A stretch of 64,000 nucleotides of DNA, taken from the NCBI RefSeq assembly GCF_009765275.1, contig NZ_VOPH01000001.1, positions 62,001-126,000 of the forward strand, read 5' to 3'. Shown one piece after another: positions 1 through 9,642 of this stretch. The number at the start of each line of letters is the position of its first letter. Positions within the stretch are counted from its first letter, which is position 1. The position numbers and the translations under genes were made by a program. The stretch comes from Chachezhania sediminis (GTDB taxonomy: Bacteria; Pseudomonadota; Alphaproteobacteria; Rhodobacterales; Rhodobacteraceae). Below the pieces are notes generated by a model. The model saw only the letters and a list, made by a program, of their open reading frames with translations, was not told the DNA's origin and ran no database searches.

Positions 1-147
1 AGCCGCGCCGCTCTGGACGGCATGACCGCACAGCTGGGCGCCGCCGGCGTCGACCTGGGCGAGCTGGAAGAGACGATGGTGGAAGAGGTCCTGGTGGAAG
101 AAACCGCCGAGCCCGCAGCCGCCGAAGAAACCGCCGCACAGGCGTAA
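1..147 (+). CDS. rpsB: 30S ribosomal protein S2, C-terminal end (partial)
   Basis: Only the last 48 codons are present; the gene enters from the left edge. The frame is open from base 1 to a TAA and encodes an acidic Glu/Ala-rich tail (LEETMVEEVLVEE is visible), as alphaproteobacterial S2 proteins have beyond the folded core. The identity rests mainly on position: tsf follows 117 bp later, and rpsB-tsf is a strongly conserved pair. S2 sits on the 30S subunit and is needed for S1 binding. The tail alone would not be diagnostic, so the call is context-supported. Confidence 0.82.
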   Translation, partial: SRAALDGMTAQLGAAGVDLGELEETMVEEVLVEETAEPAAAEETAAQA

Positions 148-264
148 GATTCAGGGCTCCGCCGGGTATGATCCAGGGCGGGGCCGTCACGGAATTGACA
201 CGCAATTGACATGGGGGGCGGGTTAGTGCTGCCCCCGAATGCGAACACGTCTAGGAGACCGACA

Positions 265-1140
265 ATGGCGATTACGGCTGCTATGGTGAAAGAACTGCGC
301 GACAGCACCGGCGCAGGCATGATGGACGCCAAGAAGGCGCTGACCGAAACCGACGGCGACATGGAAGCCGCGGTCGACTGGCTGCGCACGAAGGGTCTGG
401 CGAAGGCTGCCAAGAAGTCCGGCCGTACCGCGGCCGAAGGCCTGGTGGTCGTGGCCGTCGAAGGCGGCAAGGGCGTTGCGGTCGAGGTGAATGCCGAAAC
501 CGACTTCGTCGCCAAAAATGCCGAATTCCAGGAAATGGTTGCCTCGATCGGTCAGGCTGCCCTGGGTGTTGCCGATGTCGAGGCCCTGAAAGAGGCCAAG
601 GTGAACGGCAAGACCGTGGCCGACATGGTCACCGACAAGATCGCCACCATCGGCGAGAACATGTCGGTGCGTCGGATGTCGACCGTCGAAGGCGAAACCG
701 TCGTGACCTATGTCCATAACGCGGCAGCGCCGTCGATGGGCAAGATCGGCGTTCTGGTCGCGATGACCGGCGCGGATGAGGCATTCGGCCGTCAGGTCGC
801 GATGCACATTGCCGCTGTGAACCCTGCAGCCCTGAACGAAGACGCGCTGGATCCGGCCGTCGTCGAGAAGGAAAAGCAGATCCAGATGGACATCGCCCGT
901 GAAAGCGGCAAGCCGGAAGCGGTGATCGAGAAGATGATCATCGGCCGGATGAAGAAGTACATGGCCGAAGTGACACTGCTGAGCCAGCAGTTCGTGGTGA
1001 ACCCCGACCTGACCGTCGGCGCCGCTGCCAAGGAAGCCGGCGTGGAAATCACCGGCTTCGTGCGCCTTGAAGTGGGCGAAGGCATCGAGAAGGTGGTCGA
1101 AGATTTCGCCGCCGAGGTCGCAAAGACCGCCCAGGGCTAA
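265..1140 (+). CDS. tsf: Translation elongation factor Ts
   Basis: EF-Ts, the nucleotide exchange factor that regenerates EF-Tu-GTP in the cytoplasm. The 291-residue protein starts [20 protein letters not shown], the typical N-terminal UBA-like helix with the conserved [12 protein letters not shown] element, followed by the AETDFVAKN segment of the core that contacts EF-Tu. An in-frame start 54 bp upstream exists but adds an unrelated 18-residue leader; the ATG at 265 is preceded by AGGAG (253-257) at normal spacing. It follows rpsB in the usual order and ends in a strong intrinsic terminator. Length and motifs are normal. Confidence 0.97.
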   Translation: MAITAAMVKELRDSTGAGMMDAKKALTETDGDMEAAVDWLRTKGLAKAAKKSGRTAAEGLVVVAVEGGKGVAVEVNAETDFVAKNAEFQEMVASIGQAALGVADVEALKEAKVNGKTVADMVTDKIATIGENMSVRRMSTVEGETVVTYVHNAAAPSMGKIGVLVAMTGADEAFGRQVAMHIAAVNPAALNEDALDPAVVEKEKQIQMDIARESGKPEAVIEKMIIGRMKKYMAEVTLLSQQFVVNPDLTVGAAAKEAGVEITGFVRLEVGEGIEKVVEDFAAEVAKTAQG

Positions 1141-1169
1141 GCCCGGGTTCCCGGTTCCAAACGGACCTT

Positions 1170-1200
1170 GGGCCTCGCGCAGAATGCGCGGGGCCCTTTT
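1170..1200 (+). terminator. Intrinsic terminator of rpsB-tsf
   Basis: An 11-bp G+C-rich stem (GGGCCTCGCGC / GCGCGGGGCCC, one G-T pair) with loop agaat, followed directly by TTTT, 30 bp after the tsf stop. It closes the rpsB-tsf transcript. Confidence 0.85.
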
Positions 1201-1235
1201 CGTTTGCGGGGGGAGCTGTGGTGACCGCCCGCACC

Positions 1236-1720
1236 TCAGCATCCGCTCGGCGGCAAGACGCTCCGGCGATGCCTTGGGCCAGTGATCGGCCGGCGTGTAG
1301 TGCTCGGGCATCGCACCGCGGCTTCGGGTCCCTTAACCCGGACCTGTTTCGTCGCGGTGTGGATGTGGACATCCGGCGGCATGTGGTCCGGATCGTCCAG
1401 TGTTCCGACCCAGAGGAAACTGCATCCGTTCCCGCAGACCGCCGACCTGTCAATTGTTCCGGACTGTCGTGCGGCTGGACGGGCCGAGGACCAAGATCCG
1501 GGTCCGATCCGGCGGGTATGGCGGTTCGGTCGTCAGGATAGCGCCTTGCATCAGGTCGGTCCGGTCGACTTCGAACATCGCATTCCGTGCGAAGACAGCC
1601 CCGCTTCGGCTTTGGCGGCGGGTGCAGTGGCCGCACTGTCCGATCAACGGCCCTCCGGGCGCGATGGCGGACCTGTTCGCAGAGACGTCCGGCCTCGGTC
1701 GTGTCGGTCTGGCTGGTCAT
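1236..1720 (-). pseudogene. Decayed GFA-family (glutathione-dependent formaldehyde-activating-like) gene
   Basis: Reading the minus strand from about 1720, pieces of one GFA-family protein appear in successive different frames. They are a start MTSQTDTTEAGRLCEQVR, then LIGQCGHCTRRQSRSG (the Cys zinc-ligand motif), then AVFARNAMFEVDRTDL, then FLWVGTLDDPDHMPPDVHIH with TATKQ, and finally PEHYTPADHWPKASPERLAA. The order and spacing match GFA proteins, normally about 130-140 residues, but at least three frame changes and a stop (after VRNN near 1450) interrupt it, and the expected second Cys pair is degraded. The protein cannot be made. GFA proteins are small zinc-binding enzymes, many of unknown substrate. 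It lies opposite and between tsf and the heme A synthase gene. Confidence 0.8.
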
Positions 1721-1870
1721 GATGCCCTCGTCTCTGACCCCAGGCTCGCCCGTTTTGCGCCCGCCGACGCTGCCGGAAAACGCGTCGTGACGGATCCGTG
1801 CTGCGGCAGGGCTTTAACTCTGGCCGAAACCGTGGCAACTCCCTTCCAACGAACCCATGCGAGGCATCTG

Positions 1871-3028
1871 ATGAGCGGAAAGCGCAGCATCTTCGAGGAA
1901 GTGGGCGAGGCCGAGACGACGCGCCCGGCCGTGCAGCCCGGGGCCATCGACCGCGGCCGCGGCGGCAAGGGCCGGACGGCGATCCGGATCTGGCTGGCCG
2001 TGCTGTTCCTGCTGGTCCTGGCGATGATCGCCGTGGGCGGTATGACGCGGCTGACCGACAGTGGCCTGTCCATCACCGAATGGAAGCCGATCACCGGCGC
2101 CCTTCCGCCCATGACCGAAGCGCACTGGCAGGCCGAATTCGACCTTTACCAGACCATCGACGAATTCCAGCTGGTCAACAGCTGGATGACGCTGGCCGAT
2201 TTCAAGTACATCTACTGGTGGGAATGGAGCCACCGCCAGCTGGGCCGCATCGTGGGCCTGGTCTGGGCCGTGGGTTTCCTGGCCTTCCTGGCGCTGAAGA
2301 TGATCCCCCGGGGCTGGGGCGTGCGACTGGCGGCACCTGGCATACTGGGCGGGGTCCAGGGCGCCATCGGCTGGTGGATGGTCTCCTCGGGCGTGACGTC
2401 GGGTGAAGGCATGGTCGACGTGGCCAGTTATCGCCTGGCGACCCATCTGGGGCTGGCCTTCGTCATCCTTGGCCTGCTGGCCTGGGACTACATGCTGATC
2501 GCCCGCGACGACCGGGTGCTGATGCAGGCCCGGCGGCTGCGGGAGCCGGGGCTGGTGAACTGGACCACCGTCCTGCTGGTCGTGGCCTTCATTCAGATCC
2601 TGCTGGGTGCGCTGGTGGCCGGCATCGACGCCGGCCGCAGCTATCCCGACTGGCCGCTGATGGGCGGACAATTCTTCCCCGAAGATGCCCTGACGGCAGA
2701 TCCCTTCTGGCGCAACTTCTTTGAAAGCGCAGGGCTGGTACAGTTCATTCACCGCTGCACCGCCTACCTGCTGCTGCTGCTGACGGTGCTGGCCTTCGCA
2801 TCGTCCCGGCGCAGTGCACATCCCCGCAGCCGGCATGTCTTTTCCACGGTCCTGGCCGTTGTGATCCTGCAGGCCGGGCTTGGGATCATGACGCTTCTGT
2901 ACTTCGTGCCGCTGCACCTGGCGCTGACCCACCAGTTGGGCGCCGTCCTTGTCCTGACCATGATCCTGCGCGCCCGCGTGCAGGTCAGCTATCCCGTCAC
3001 CGCCTCTATCCGGGGAGATCGCAAATGA
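1871..3028 (+). CDS. ctaA: Heme A synthase, COX15/CtaA type
   Basis: Membrane enzyme that oxidises the C8 methyl of heme O to the formyl group of heme A for aa3-type oxidases. The 385-residue protein has a short cytoplasmic N-terminus (MSGKRSIFEEVGE) and about eight hydrophobic helices. Hallmarks are the first-helix exit GGMTRLTDSGLSITEWKP, WEWSHRQLGRIVG, and later His-containing helices (FIHRCTAYLL, ALTHQLGAV) that ligate heme. The frame stays open far upstream, but the ATG at 1871 fits the family N-terminus and has GAGG six bases before it. The stop overlaps the next start in ATGA, so the two genes are probably co-transcribed. Confidence 0.93.
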   Translation: MSGKRSIFEEVGEAETTRPAVQPGAIDRGRGGKGRTAIRIWLAVLFLLVLAMIAVGGMTRLTDSGLSITEWKPITGALPPMTEAHWQAEFDLYQTIDEFQLVNSWMTLADFKYIYWWEWSHRQLGRIVGLVWAVGFLAFLALKMIPRGWGVRLAAPGILGGVQGAIGWWMVSSGVTSGEGMVDVASYRLATHLGLAFVILGLLAWDYMLIARDDRVLMQARRLREPGLVNWTTVLLVVAFIQILLGALVAGIDAGRSYPDWPLMGGQFFPEDALTADPFWRNFFESAGLVQFIHRCTAYLLLLLTVLAFASSRRSAHPRSRHVFSTVLAVVILQAGLGIMTLLYFVPLHLALTHQLGAVLVLTMILRARVQVSYPVTASIRGDRK

Positions 3029-4500
3029 CCGCCTATGACGACCTGATGACCTACCAGCGCGATACCGAGGCGCTGAAGCTGGTGTCCATGCGGCTGGGCT
3101 GGGACCAGGAAACGGTGATGCCCCGCGGCGCCGCCACCCAGCGCGGGGCCGAGATGGCCGCGATGGAAAGCGTCCTGCACGCCCGCCGCGCCGCGCCCGA
3201 AGTGGCCGAGTGGCTGGAGGTCGCCAAGGCCCCCGACATGGTCGGCGAAGCGCAACTGCGCGAGATCCGCCGCGCCTTTGACCGGGCGACCAAGGTGCCG
3301 TCGAAACTGGCCGCGACGCTGGCGGAAAAGACGTCCGTCGCGCAAGGGATCTGGGCCGAGGCGCGGTCGAAACAGGACGTGGCGGCCTTTCTGCCGGTCC
3401 TGACAGAGATCATCGCCCTTCGGCAGGAAGAAGGGGCCGCGCTGGCACAGGGGACCAACCTCTCGGTCTATGACGCGTTGCTGTCGGATTACGAACCCGG
3501 CACCTCGGCGGAGGAGATCGCGACGATCTTCGACGCCATGCGCACTCGGCTTGTCGCCCTGCGGTCGGCCATCCTTGAAAAGCCTGCACCGGCGGAACTG
3601 AAGGGCAGTTTCGACGGGGAAGTGCAGATGGCGTTCTCGAACCAGGTTGCGGCAGCCTTCGGATATGACTTCAACCGCGGGCGGATCGACCGGGCGGTGC
3701 ATCCGTTCAGCTCGGGCTCCGGCAACGATGTGCGGATCACCACGCGCACCCAGGGCGAAGACCCGTTGGAAAGCGTCTATTCGACCGTGCATGAAACCGG
3801 CCACGCGACCTATGAAATGTCGATCGATCCGGCCTATCTGCTGACGCCCTTGGGGCAGGGCGTGTCGATGGGTGTCCACGAAAGCCAAAGCCGGATCTAT
3901 GAAAACCAGCTGGGCCGCAGCCGCGCCTTCTCCGGCTGGCTGTTCGAGCGCATGGGCGCTACCTTCGGCGATCTGGGTGTGGCGGATGCCGATGCCTTCT
4001 ATGCCGCCGCTAACCGCGTCGGATCGGGCTATATCCGCACCGCGGCGGACGAGGTGCAGTACAACCTGCACATCATGCTGCGTTTCGACCTGGAACGCGC
4101 GCTGATCGCGGGCGACCTGAAGCCGGCGGACCTGGAAGCCGCCTGGAACGACCGTTTCCTGGCCGATTTCGGTTTCGCGGTCGACAAGCCGTCGAACGGG
4201 TTCATGCAGGACGTCCACTGGTCGGTGGGCCTGTTCGGGTACTTCCCGACCTATTCGCTGGGCAATGTCTATGCCGGCTGCCTGCACGCGGCGCTGCGCA
4301 AGTCGGTCCCGAACCTGGACGCGGAACTGGCGCAGGGCGACACCTCGTCCGCGCGCGCCTGGCTGAAGGAACACGTGCAGCAGCACGGCGGCCTTTACGA
4401 ACCGCGCGACCTGATCACCCGGGCGACGGGGGCCGCACCGACCGAAGGCCCGCTACTGGACTATCTGGAAGCGAAGTTCGGCGCGCTCTACGGGCTGTAA
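3025..4500 (+). CDS. Carboxypeptidase M32 (Taq family)
   Basis: Zinc metallocarboxypeptidase that removes C-terminal residues from peptides, presumably for cytoplasmic peptide turnover. The 491-residue protein is the usual M32 size and almost all helical. It shows HETGH at residues 256-260 (two zinc His and the catalytic Glu) and GVHESQSR with the third ligand Glu near 286, plus the family elements LGWDQETVMPRGA near the N-terminus and the C-terminal YSLGNVYAG. There is no signal peptide. The start codon overlaps the ctaA stop (ATGA), implying translational coupling, although no functional link to heme A synthesis is known. Confidence 0.95.
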   Translation: MTAYDDLMTYQRDTEALKLVSMRLGWDQETVMPRGAATQRGAEMAAMESVLHARRAAPEVAEWLEVAKAPDMVGEAQLREIRRAFDRATKVPSKLAATLAEKTSVAQGIWAEARSKQDVAAFLPVLTEIIALRQEEGAALAQGTNLSVYDALLSDYEPGTSAEEIATIFDAMRTRLVALRSAILEKPAPAELKGSFDGEVQMAFSNQVAAAFGYDFNRGRIDRAVHPFSSGSGNDVRITTRTQGEDPLESVYSTVHETGHATYEMSIDPAYLLTPLGQGVSMGVHESQSRIYENQLGRSRAFSGWLFERMGATFGDLGVADADAFYAAANRVGSGYIRTAADEVQYNLHIMLRFDLERALIAGDLKPADLEAAWNDRFLADFGFAVDKPSNGFMQDVHWSVGLFGYFPTYSLGNVYAGCLHAALRKSVPNLDAELAQGDTSSARAWLKEHVQQHGGLYEPRDLITRATGAAPTEGPLLDYLEAKFGALYGL

Positions 4501-4524
4501 TCCCCTGTCAAGGACGCCGTTTTT

Positions 4525-4556
4525 CCTCCATCCTTGGCCAGGGCCATGGATGGAGG
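4525..4556 (+). promoter_or_regulatory. Hairpin that buries the Shine-Dalgarno of the DUF6946-like gene
   Basis: CCTCCATCC (4525-4533) is exactly complementary to GGATGGAGG (4548-4556), and inside it TGGCC pairs with GGCCA, giving a 14-bp two-part stem. The right arm contains GGAGG (4552-4556), the ribosome binding site for the ATG at 4562. No T-run follows, so it is not a classical terminator. Folded, it should hide the ribosome binding site; whether it is regulatory is inference. Confidence 0.55.
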
Positions 4557-4561
4557 CGCGG

Positions 4562-5211
4562 ATGGCACAGATATTCGTCGAAAGCCGCGGGCCGGATGAC
4601 TGGAAGTCGGGCCTGGCCGATCCCCACGTCAATGGAAGGCCGGCTTTTCCGCCATGGAGACGGCCCGATCATGGGAGGTGGCCCAGGGATTGCCGCCCGA
4701 GATCGCGGCGGTTCTTGGCCCGGAGGCCGAGCTTCTGCTGGCGATCCCGGAATACAAGGTCGCCTTGCCCGGAGGAGGGCGCCAGACGCAATGCGATGTC
4801 TTTGCTCTGGTTCGGATCGGGGGTGACACCTGCGCGGTCAGCATCGAAGCCAAGGTGGCCGAACCCTTTGGCCCGACGGTTGGTCAGTGGATGGCGGATG
4901 CGTCCGCGGGCAAGGCCAGACGCCTTGCATTCCTTGCCGCCCTTCTGGGGCTGTCCGACATTCCGCGGGATATCCGTTATCAGTTGCTGCACAGGACCGC
5001 GGCTGCGGTTCTCGAGGCTGAGCGTTTCAAGACCGACAGTGCAGCGATGATAGTGCAGTCGTTCTCGCCGGACGCGCGGTGGTTCCCGGATTATCACCGC
5101 TTCGTCCAGCTGTTCGGCAAGACGACCGAACCGGATCGAAGGGTGGACGTCGCGCTGCCATCGGGGCGGCCACTGATCCTGGGCTGGGCCTGCGCAGAAG
5201 TGGTGGGCTGA
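4562..5211 (+). pseudogene. DUF6946-like protein, interrupted by a one-base frameshift
   Basis: Two frames together encode one protein. From the ATG at 4562 (GGAGG five bases upstream) frame 2 reads MAQIFVESRGPDDWKSGLADPHV. From TGG at 4633 frame 1 reads WKAGFSAMETARSWEVAQGL and stays open to 5211. Adding one base at about 4631-4633 joins them into roughly 217 residues, matching my memory of an uncharacterised family (DUF6946) that begins IF..S.GP.DW and contains the SDVFAL/FGPTVG.W region seen here as CDVFALVRIGG and EPFGPTVGQWM. The conserved core suggests recent loss or a sequencing error. The downstream part alone (ATG 4654, 185 residues) lacks an obvious ribosome binding site. Function unknown. 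Confidence 0.7.
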
Positions 5212-5244
5212 GGCCGGGGATTGCCCTGCGCGACAATTGTCTTC

Positions 5245-5701
5245 GCACAGGGCTATCCTTGATCGTCTGCTTGCCGACGACGCCAAAGCGGGGCATGTCA
5301 GTCGGGTCTTCGACATCGGTCGCGAAGGTATGCAGGACGCCGCGGGCGCCGAACCAGGCCTCGTATTCCTCAAGCGAACCCGCGAAGGCCTGGTAGTCGC
5401 GCTGCTCTGCCTCTTCCTGGGTGTTCAGGTGATAGAGATTGCCGAAGAATTCGTCGAAGCCGTGGGCAGTGGGCAGGTGTTCGTTCCGGTCGCCCAGGTG
5501 GTTCTTGCCGAATTGCCCGGTACGATAATAGCCTTCTGCCTTCAGCAGCTCTGCCAGCGAGGGGCTGGCGGCCTGAAGTCCCGGGGGCGCGCCGGGCTGG
5601 CCCGTTATGAAGGCCGCACGCCCCGCGGTGCAGGACGGTTGGGCATAGTGGTCCGTGAACAGTCCGACTTCCGAGCGCGGTTCCCCTGCCGCCCATGCCA
5701 T
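5245..5701 (-). pseudogene. Arylsulfatase fragment
   Basis: On the minus strand a continuous stretch reads like the N-terminal third of a type I sulfatase: [20 protein letters not shown] carries the CxAxR formylglycine motif, and [23 protein letters not shown] and [14 protein letters not shown] are classic sulfatase blocks. The beginning (metal-binding DD region) and the C-terminal two thirds are absent. Roughly a dozen residues that normally follow FITGQ are missing, and homology ends near KQTIKDSP at about 5248, where the sequence runs into the opposite-strand DUF6946-like gene. Full enzymes are over 500 residues, so this is a remnant. The open frame continues, but only as meaningless antisense. 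Confidence 0.8.
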
Positions 5702-5712
5702 GAACGGACTAC

Positions 5713-5744
5713 AAAAAACCGGCCGCGCCGATGGCGCGACCGGT
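5713..5744 (-). terminator. Intrinsic terminator of the glycine-zipper lipoprotein gene
   Basis: On the minus strand a 12-bp stem ACCGGTCGCGCC / GGCGCGGCCGGT (one mismatch), loop atc, runs into TTTTTTG. It lies about 30 bp after the lipoprotein stop at 5773. Confidence 0.85.
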
Positions 5745-5772
5745 CCTGTTCGACCCCCGCAAGGGGATTGGC

Positions 5773-6138
5773 TTAGCCGACGACGTTGTAGCCGCGGCCG
5801 CGCATGCAGTTGCGCACGATAACTTCGCGCTGCTGGCTGCTTTCCAGTGCGGTCGCGGCAGCACCGGCCAGCGCGCCGACGGCGGCTGCGTTGCGCACGT
5901 TGTGGCCCTTGTTCGAAACGATCGCAGTGCCGGCAGCGGCCAGGCCTGCGCCCGTGGCGACGTTCCGGCCAGCGCCGGCGGTCGCGTTCTGCGTCTTGGC
6001 CAGCGCCTGGCACTGCTGCAGGTCGGCGGTATAGTTCGGACCGGCGCCGTCGACGACAGGCGCATAGTTCGCACCGCTGTCGCAGGCCGCGGCAAGGAAC
6101 ACCAGGGGAACGAGAGAGAATTTAGCAAGACGAAGCAT
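5773..6138 (-). CDS. Small glycine-zipper lipoprotein
   Basis: A 121-residue protein beginning [21 protein letters not shown]. The hydrophobic leader ends in a lipobox (LAAAC), predicting lipid attachment at that Cys. The mature part contains an Ala/Gly-rich amphipathic stretch ([19 protein letters not shown], then [16 protein letters not shown]) of the glycine-zipper type seen in outer-membrane-associated small proteins, and a C-terminal [12 protein letters not shown] with one Cys. The Met at 6138 was chosen because it begins the signal peptide and follows AAGGA; the frame upstream is not conserved-looking. It is a single-gene unit with its own terminator. The exact role is unknown. Confidence 0.8.
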   Translation of the reverse strand: MLRLAKFSLVPLVFLAAACDSGANYAPVVDGAGPNYTADLQQCQALAKTQNATAGAGRNVATGAGLAAAGTAIVSNKGHNVRNAAAVGALAGAAATALESSQQREVIVRNCMRGRGYNVVG

Positions 6139-6386
6139 TTGGAATCCTTCTTTCCAACTTGATCGGTCAGACCGACCACCGGTGCCGGCATTTGGCGATG
6201 GACCTTCTTGGCCCTGGCACCCGGACCTTCCGTTAAGATACCGGCCTGCGAAAGGCGGTACCACACACAATTGTAGCGCGGCAAATACCTACGGCAACAC
6301 GTCGTGGCAAGCGGTCAAGCCGAAGCGTGGCATAACGGCAGAAGACCGCGCAACTGCAATGCCGCGCGGCCGTATTCCGTTGCGGG

Positions 6387-9125
6387 TCACTCTTCCGCGA
6401 CGACGTCCTCGTCGCCCTGGTCGGCGATCCACGCGACCGAAACGACATGTTCGCCCTTGGCGGTCGAGAAGACCTTTACGCCCCCGGCCGAGCGCGACCG
6501 GAACGAGATCCCGTCGACCGGCACCCGGATCGACTGGCCGGTCGAGGTGGCCAGCATGATCTGGTCGTCGATCTCCACCGGGAAGGACGCCACGACGGCG
6601 CCACCGCGCATCGCACGATCCATCGCCGCAACGCCCTGGCCTCCGCGACCGCGGACCGGATAGTCGTGGGACGACGACAGCTTGCCCGATCCGCCGGCGG
6701 TCAGCGTCAGGATCAGGTTTTCGGCCGCCGACATCTCGGCATAGCGGTCCTGGCTGATCGTGGCCATGGCATCGGTTTCCTCGTCGTCGGCACCGGTTTC
6801 GGTGTCGTCGGCCAGGCCCGCCACGGCGCGGCGCATCTTCAGGTAGGCGGCCCGTTCGTCCGGTGTCGCCTCGAAATGGCGGATTACGGACATCGACACG
6901 ACACGGTCGTCGCCCGACAGCCGGATGCCCCGGACCCCGGTCGAATCCCGCCCCTTGAAGACGCGGACATCGGTGGTCGGGAAACGGATCGCCCGGCCAG
7001 AGGCGGTGACCAGCATGACATCGTCTTCTTCGGTCGCGATGCGGGCATTCACCAGTTCAACCCCTTCGGGCAGCTTCATGGCGATCTTGCCGTTCCGCTT
7101 CACATTGGTGAAATCGTCCAGCGCGTTCCGCCGCACGTCCCCGGCCGAGGTGGCAAAGACGATCTGAAGATCGCCCCATTCCTCCTCGTCCCGGTCCACA
7201 GGCATGATCGCCGCGATGGAAACCCCGGTCGGAATGGGCAGGATATTGACGATGGCCTTGCCCTTCGCCGTCCGGCCGCCGGCTGGCAGACGCCAGGTCT
7301 TCAGCTTGTAGGCCATCCCGTCCGTTGTGAAGAACAGAAGCTGGGTATGGGTATTGGCGACGAACAGCGTGGTGACCACGTCCTCTTCGCCCGTCGACAT
7401 GCCCGACAGACCCTTGCCGCCACGCTTCTGGGCCCGGAAATCGGCCAGCGGCGTGCGCTTGATCCAGCCGCGAGAGGTGACGGTCACCACCATGTCCTCG
7501 CGCTCGATCAGGTCCTCGTCTTCCATGTCGCCCGACCAGTCCACGATTTCGGTCCGGCGGGGGACGGCGAAAAGTTCTTTCACCTCGTTCAGTTCGTTCA
7601 CGATGATTTCCAGGATCCGCTCTCGCGAGCCCAGGATTTCAAGGTATTCCTTGATCTTGCCGGCCAGTTCTTCCAGCTCGTCCGTGACTTCCTTGACCCC
7701 GAGCTGGGTCAGGCGCTGCAGGCGCAGTTCAAGGATCGCGCGGGCCTGGACCTCGGACAGGTTATAGGTCCCGTCGTCGTTCATCTTGTGCAGCGGATCG
7801 TCGATCAGGCGCAGGTAGCCTTCGATCTCGGCCGCGGGCCAGCGACGTTCCATAAGCTTGACCCGTGCCTCGGCCGCGTCGGACGATGCGCGGATCGTTG
7901 CGACGACTTCGTCCACGTTCGACACCGCAACGGCCAGGCCGCACAGGATATGGCTGCGTTCGCGCGCCTTGCGCAGCTCGAATGCGGTGCGGCGGGCCAC
8001 CACTTCCTCGCGGAAGTCGATGAAGGCCTGCAGGAAGCCGTAAAGCGTCAGCTGCTCGGGCCGGCCGCCGTTCAGCGCCAGCATGTTGCACCCGAAGGAC
8101 GTCTGCATGGGCGAAAAGCGGTAAAGCTGGTTCAGCACCACGTCGGGCGTGGCATCGCGCTTCAGCTCGATTACCACGCGCACGCCTTCGCGGTCGCTTT
8201 CGTCCTGGACATGGGCCACGCCTTCGATCCGCTTCTCGCGGACCCCTTCGGCGATCTTCTCGATCATCGCGGCCTTGTTCACCTGGTAGGGGATCTCGTC
8301 CACGACGATGGCGTAACGGTCCTTGCGGATCTCCTCGACCCGGGTCTTGGCCCGGATGATGACCGACCCGCGGCCTTCAAGGTACGCTTTTCGCGCGCCC
8401 GACCGGCCCAACAGCAGGCCGCCCGTGGGGAAGTCAGGGCCGGGGATGTATTCGATCAGCCGTTCCGACGACAGGTCCGGATTTTCGATCAGCGCCAGCG
8501 TGGCGTCCACCACCTCGCCCAGGTTGTGGGGCGGGATGTTGGTGGCCATGCCGACGGCGATACCGCCCGCACCGTTGACCAGCATGTTGGGGAACCGGGC
8601 CGGCAGGACCGACGGTTCGCGGTCCTTGCCGTCATAGTTGTCCTGGAAGTCGACGGTGTCTTTTTCGATATCCGCCAGCATGAAGGCGGCGGGCTTGGCC
8701 ATCCGCACCTCGGTATAGCGCATGGCGGCGGCGTTATCGCCGTCCATCGACCCGAAGTTGCCCTGACCGTCCAGCAGCGGCAGCGACATGGAAAAGTCCT
8801 GTGCCATCCGGACCAAGGCATCATAGATGGCCGAGTCGCCGTGGGGGTGGTATTTCCCCATCACGTCGCCCACGGGACGTGCCGACTTGCGGTACGGTTT
8901 GTCGTGAGTGTTGCCGGTTTCATGCATCGCGAACAGAATCCGCCTATGCACCGGCTTCAGCCCGTCGCGCAGGTCCGGGATGGCCCGGGCCACGATGACC
9001 GACATCGCATAGTCGAGGTACGAGGTCCGCATCTCGGCTTCGATGGAGATCGAAGGCCCGTCATAGGCTGGCCGCTCGGGCGGGGTTTCCTCGGGAATTT
9101 CAGGGGGTTGCGTGCTGTCGGTCAA
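6387..9125 (-). CDS. gyrA: DNA gyrase subunit A
   Basis: ATP-dependent negative supercoiling of DNA with GyrB. The 912-residue protein has the breakage-reunion domain first: [17 protein letters not shown] and the quinolone-determining region [17 protein letters not shown] with Ser98 and Asp102 (E. coli 83 and 87) in the sensitive state. The catalytic Tyr137 lies in AAMRYTEVR. The C-terminal wrapping domain starts with a GyrA box, QKRGGKG, which separates it from ParC. An acidic tail ([12 protein letters not shown]) interrupts the C-terminal blades. The start is the TTG at 9125; no ATG or GTG gives the full N-terminus and the ribosome binding site is weak, so the first residues are uncertain. 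It is monocistronic by position. Confidence 0.97.
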   Translation of the reverse strand: MTDSTQPPEIPEETPPERPAYDGPSISIEAEMRTSYLDYAMSVIVARAIPDLRDGLKPVHRRILFAMHETGNTHDKPYRKSARPVGDVMGKYHPHGDSAIYDALVRMAQDFSMSLPLLDGQGNFGSMDGDNAAAMRYTEVRMAKPAAFMLADIEKDTVDFQDNYDGKDREPSVLPARFPNMLVNGAGGIAVGMATNIPPHNLGEVVDATLALIENPDLSSERLIEYIPGPDFPTGGLLLGRSGARKAYLEGRGSVIIRAKTRVEEIRKDRYAIVVDEIPYQVNKAAMIEKIAEGVREKRIEGVAHVQDESDREGVRVVIELKRDATPDVVLNQLYRFSPMQTSFGCNMLALNGGRPEQLTLYGFLQAFIDFREEVVARRTAFELRKARERSHILCGLAVAVSNVDEVVATIRASSDAAEARVKLMERRWPAAEIEGYLRLIDDPLHKMNDDGTYNLSEVQARAILELRLQRLTQLGVKEVTDELEELAGKIKEYLEILGSRERILEIIVNELNEVKELFAVPRRTEIVDWSGDMEDEDLIEREDMVVTVTSRGWIKRTPLADFRAQKRGGKGLSGMSTGEEDVVTTLFVANTHTQLLFFTTDGMAYKLKTWRLPAGGRTAKGKAIVNILPIPTGVSIAAIMPVDRDEEEWGDLQIVFATSAGDVRRNALDDFTNVKRNGKIAMKLPEGVELVNARIATEEDDVMLVTASGRAIRFPTTDVRVFKGRDSTGVRGIRLSGDDRVVSMSVIRHFEATPDERAAYLKMRRAVAGLADDTETGADDEETDAMATISQDRYAEMSAAENLILTLTAGGSGKLSSSHDYPVRGRGGQGVAAMDRAMRGGAVVASFPVEIDDQIMLATSTGQSIRVPVDGISFRSRSAGGVKVFSTAKGEHVVSVAWIADQGDEDVVAEE

Positions 9126-9372
9126 CGTGCTCGGGCCCGGTTCTTTTGCATTGTTTCGCGGGTGCCATCCAGCTTTCGCCGAAGATTTGGGCAGCCCTAT
9201 ATCTTGTGGCAGGACTGTATCAGACCGCGCATATCGGGTGCAATGGCTACCCGACGGCCATTTTGGCAGCCGCCAGTGTTATCTGCTAACACACTGTGAT
9301 TATTGATTATTAATCGGCGCCCTGCATCATCGATTCACTGATCCCAGTCAAGTGGAAAGGATGGGGCAAAGA

Positions 9373-9642
9373 ATGCAGCAATCCGAGACCGAACTGATGC
9401 TGAAGGGCTATGGACTGACCACGGCGGAATTCTTCTACCGCATGCCCGATTTCACCAATGTCCTCAACAGCTACATCTGGCAGGACTACGACATCGCGCC
9501 GGATCATCCGCGGCTGTTCAAGTTCGTGGAGTTCTGGCAGCGCGAGATCGAGGGACCATTGCATTCGGTCAGGTTCACCCACAGGCGGCTATTGTCTTCC
9601 GGCGAATGGCGGCACGTTGTGGGCGAGTTCACGTTGCACTGA
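9373..9642 (+). CDS. usg: Usg family protein
   Basis: An 89-residue protein recognised by ETELMLKGYGLTTAEFFYRM, the Trp-rich middle (YIWQDYDIAPDHPRLFKF) and IEGPLHSVRFTHRRL, all typical of the alphaproteobacterial Usg family, first noticed upstream of trp genes and still without an assigned function. Start at 9373 (MQQSETELML) is preferred: the earlier in-frame ATG at 9361 touches the GGAAAGG, while 9373 has GGATGGGG eight bases upstream. It is divergent from gyrA across an A+T-richer gap; no trp gene is nearby, so the link to tryptophan biosynthesis is not supported here. Confidence 0.88.
   Translation: MQQSETELMLKGYGLTTAEFFYRMPDFTNVLNSYIWQDYDIAPDHPRLFKFVEFWQREIEGPLHSVRFTHRRLLSSGEWRHVVGEFTLH

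Noticed and set aside
6447-9299. A 950-codon open frame on the plus strand opposite gyrA
   Set aside because: Gly/His/Asp/Arg-rich shadow of the high-G+C gyrA coding strand; no motifs or ribosome binding site, and gyrA is certain.
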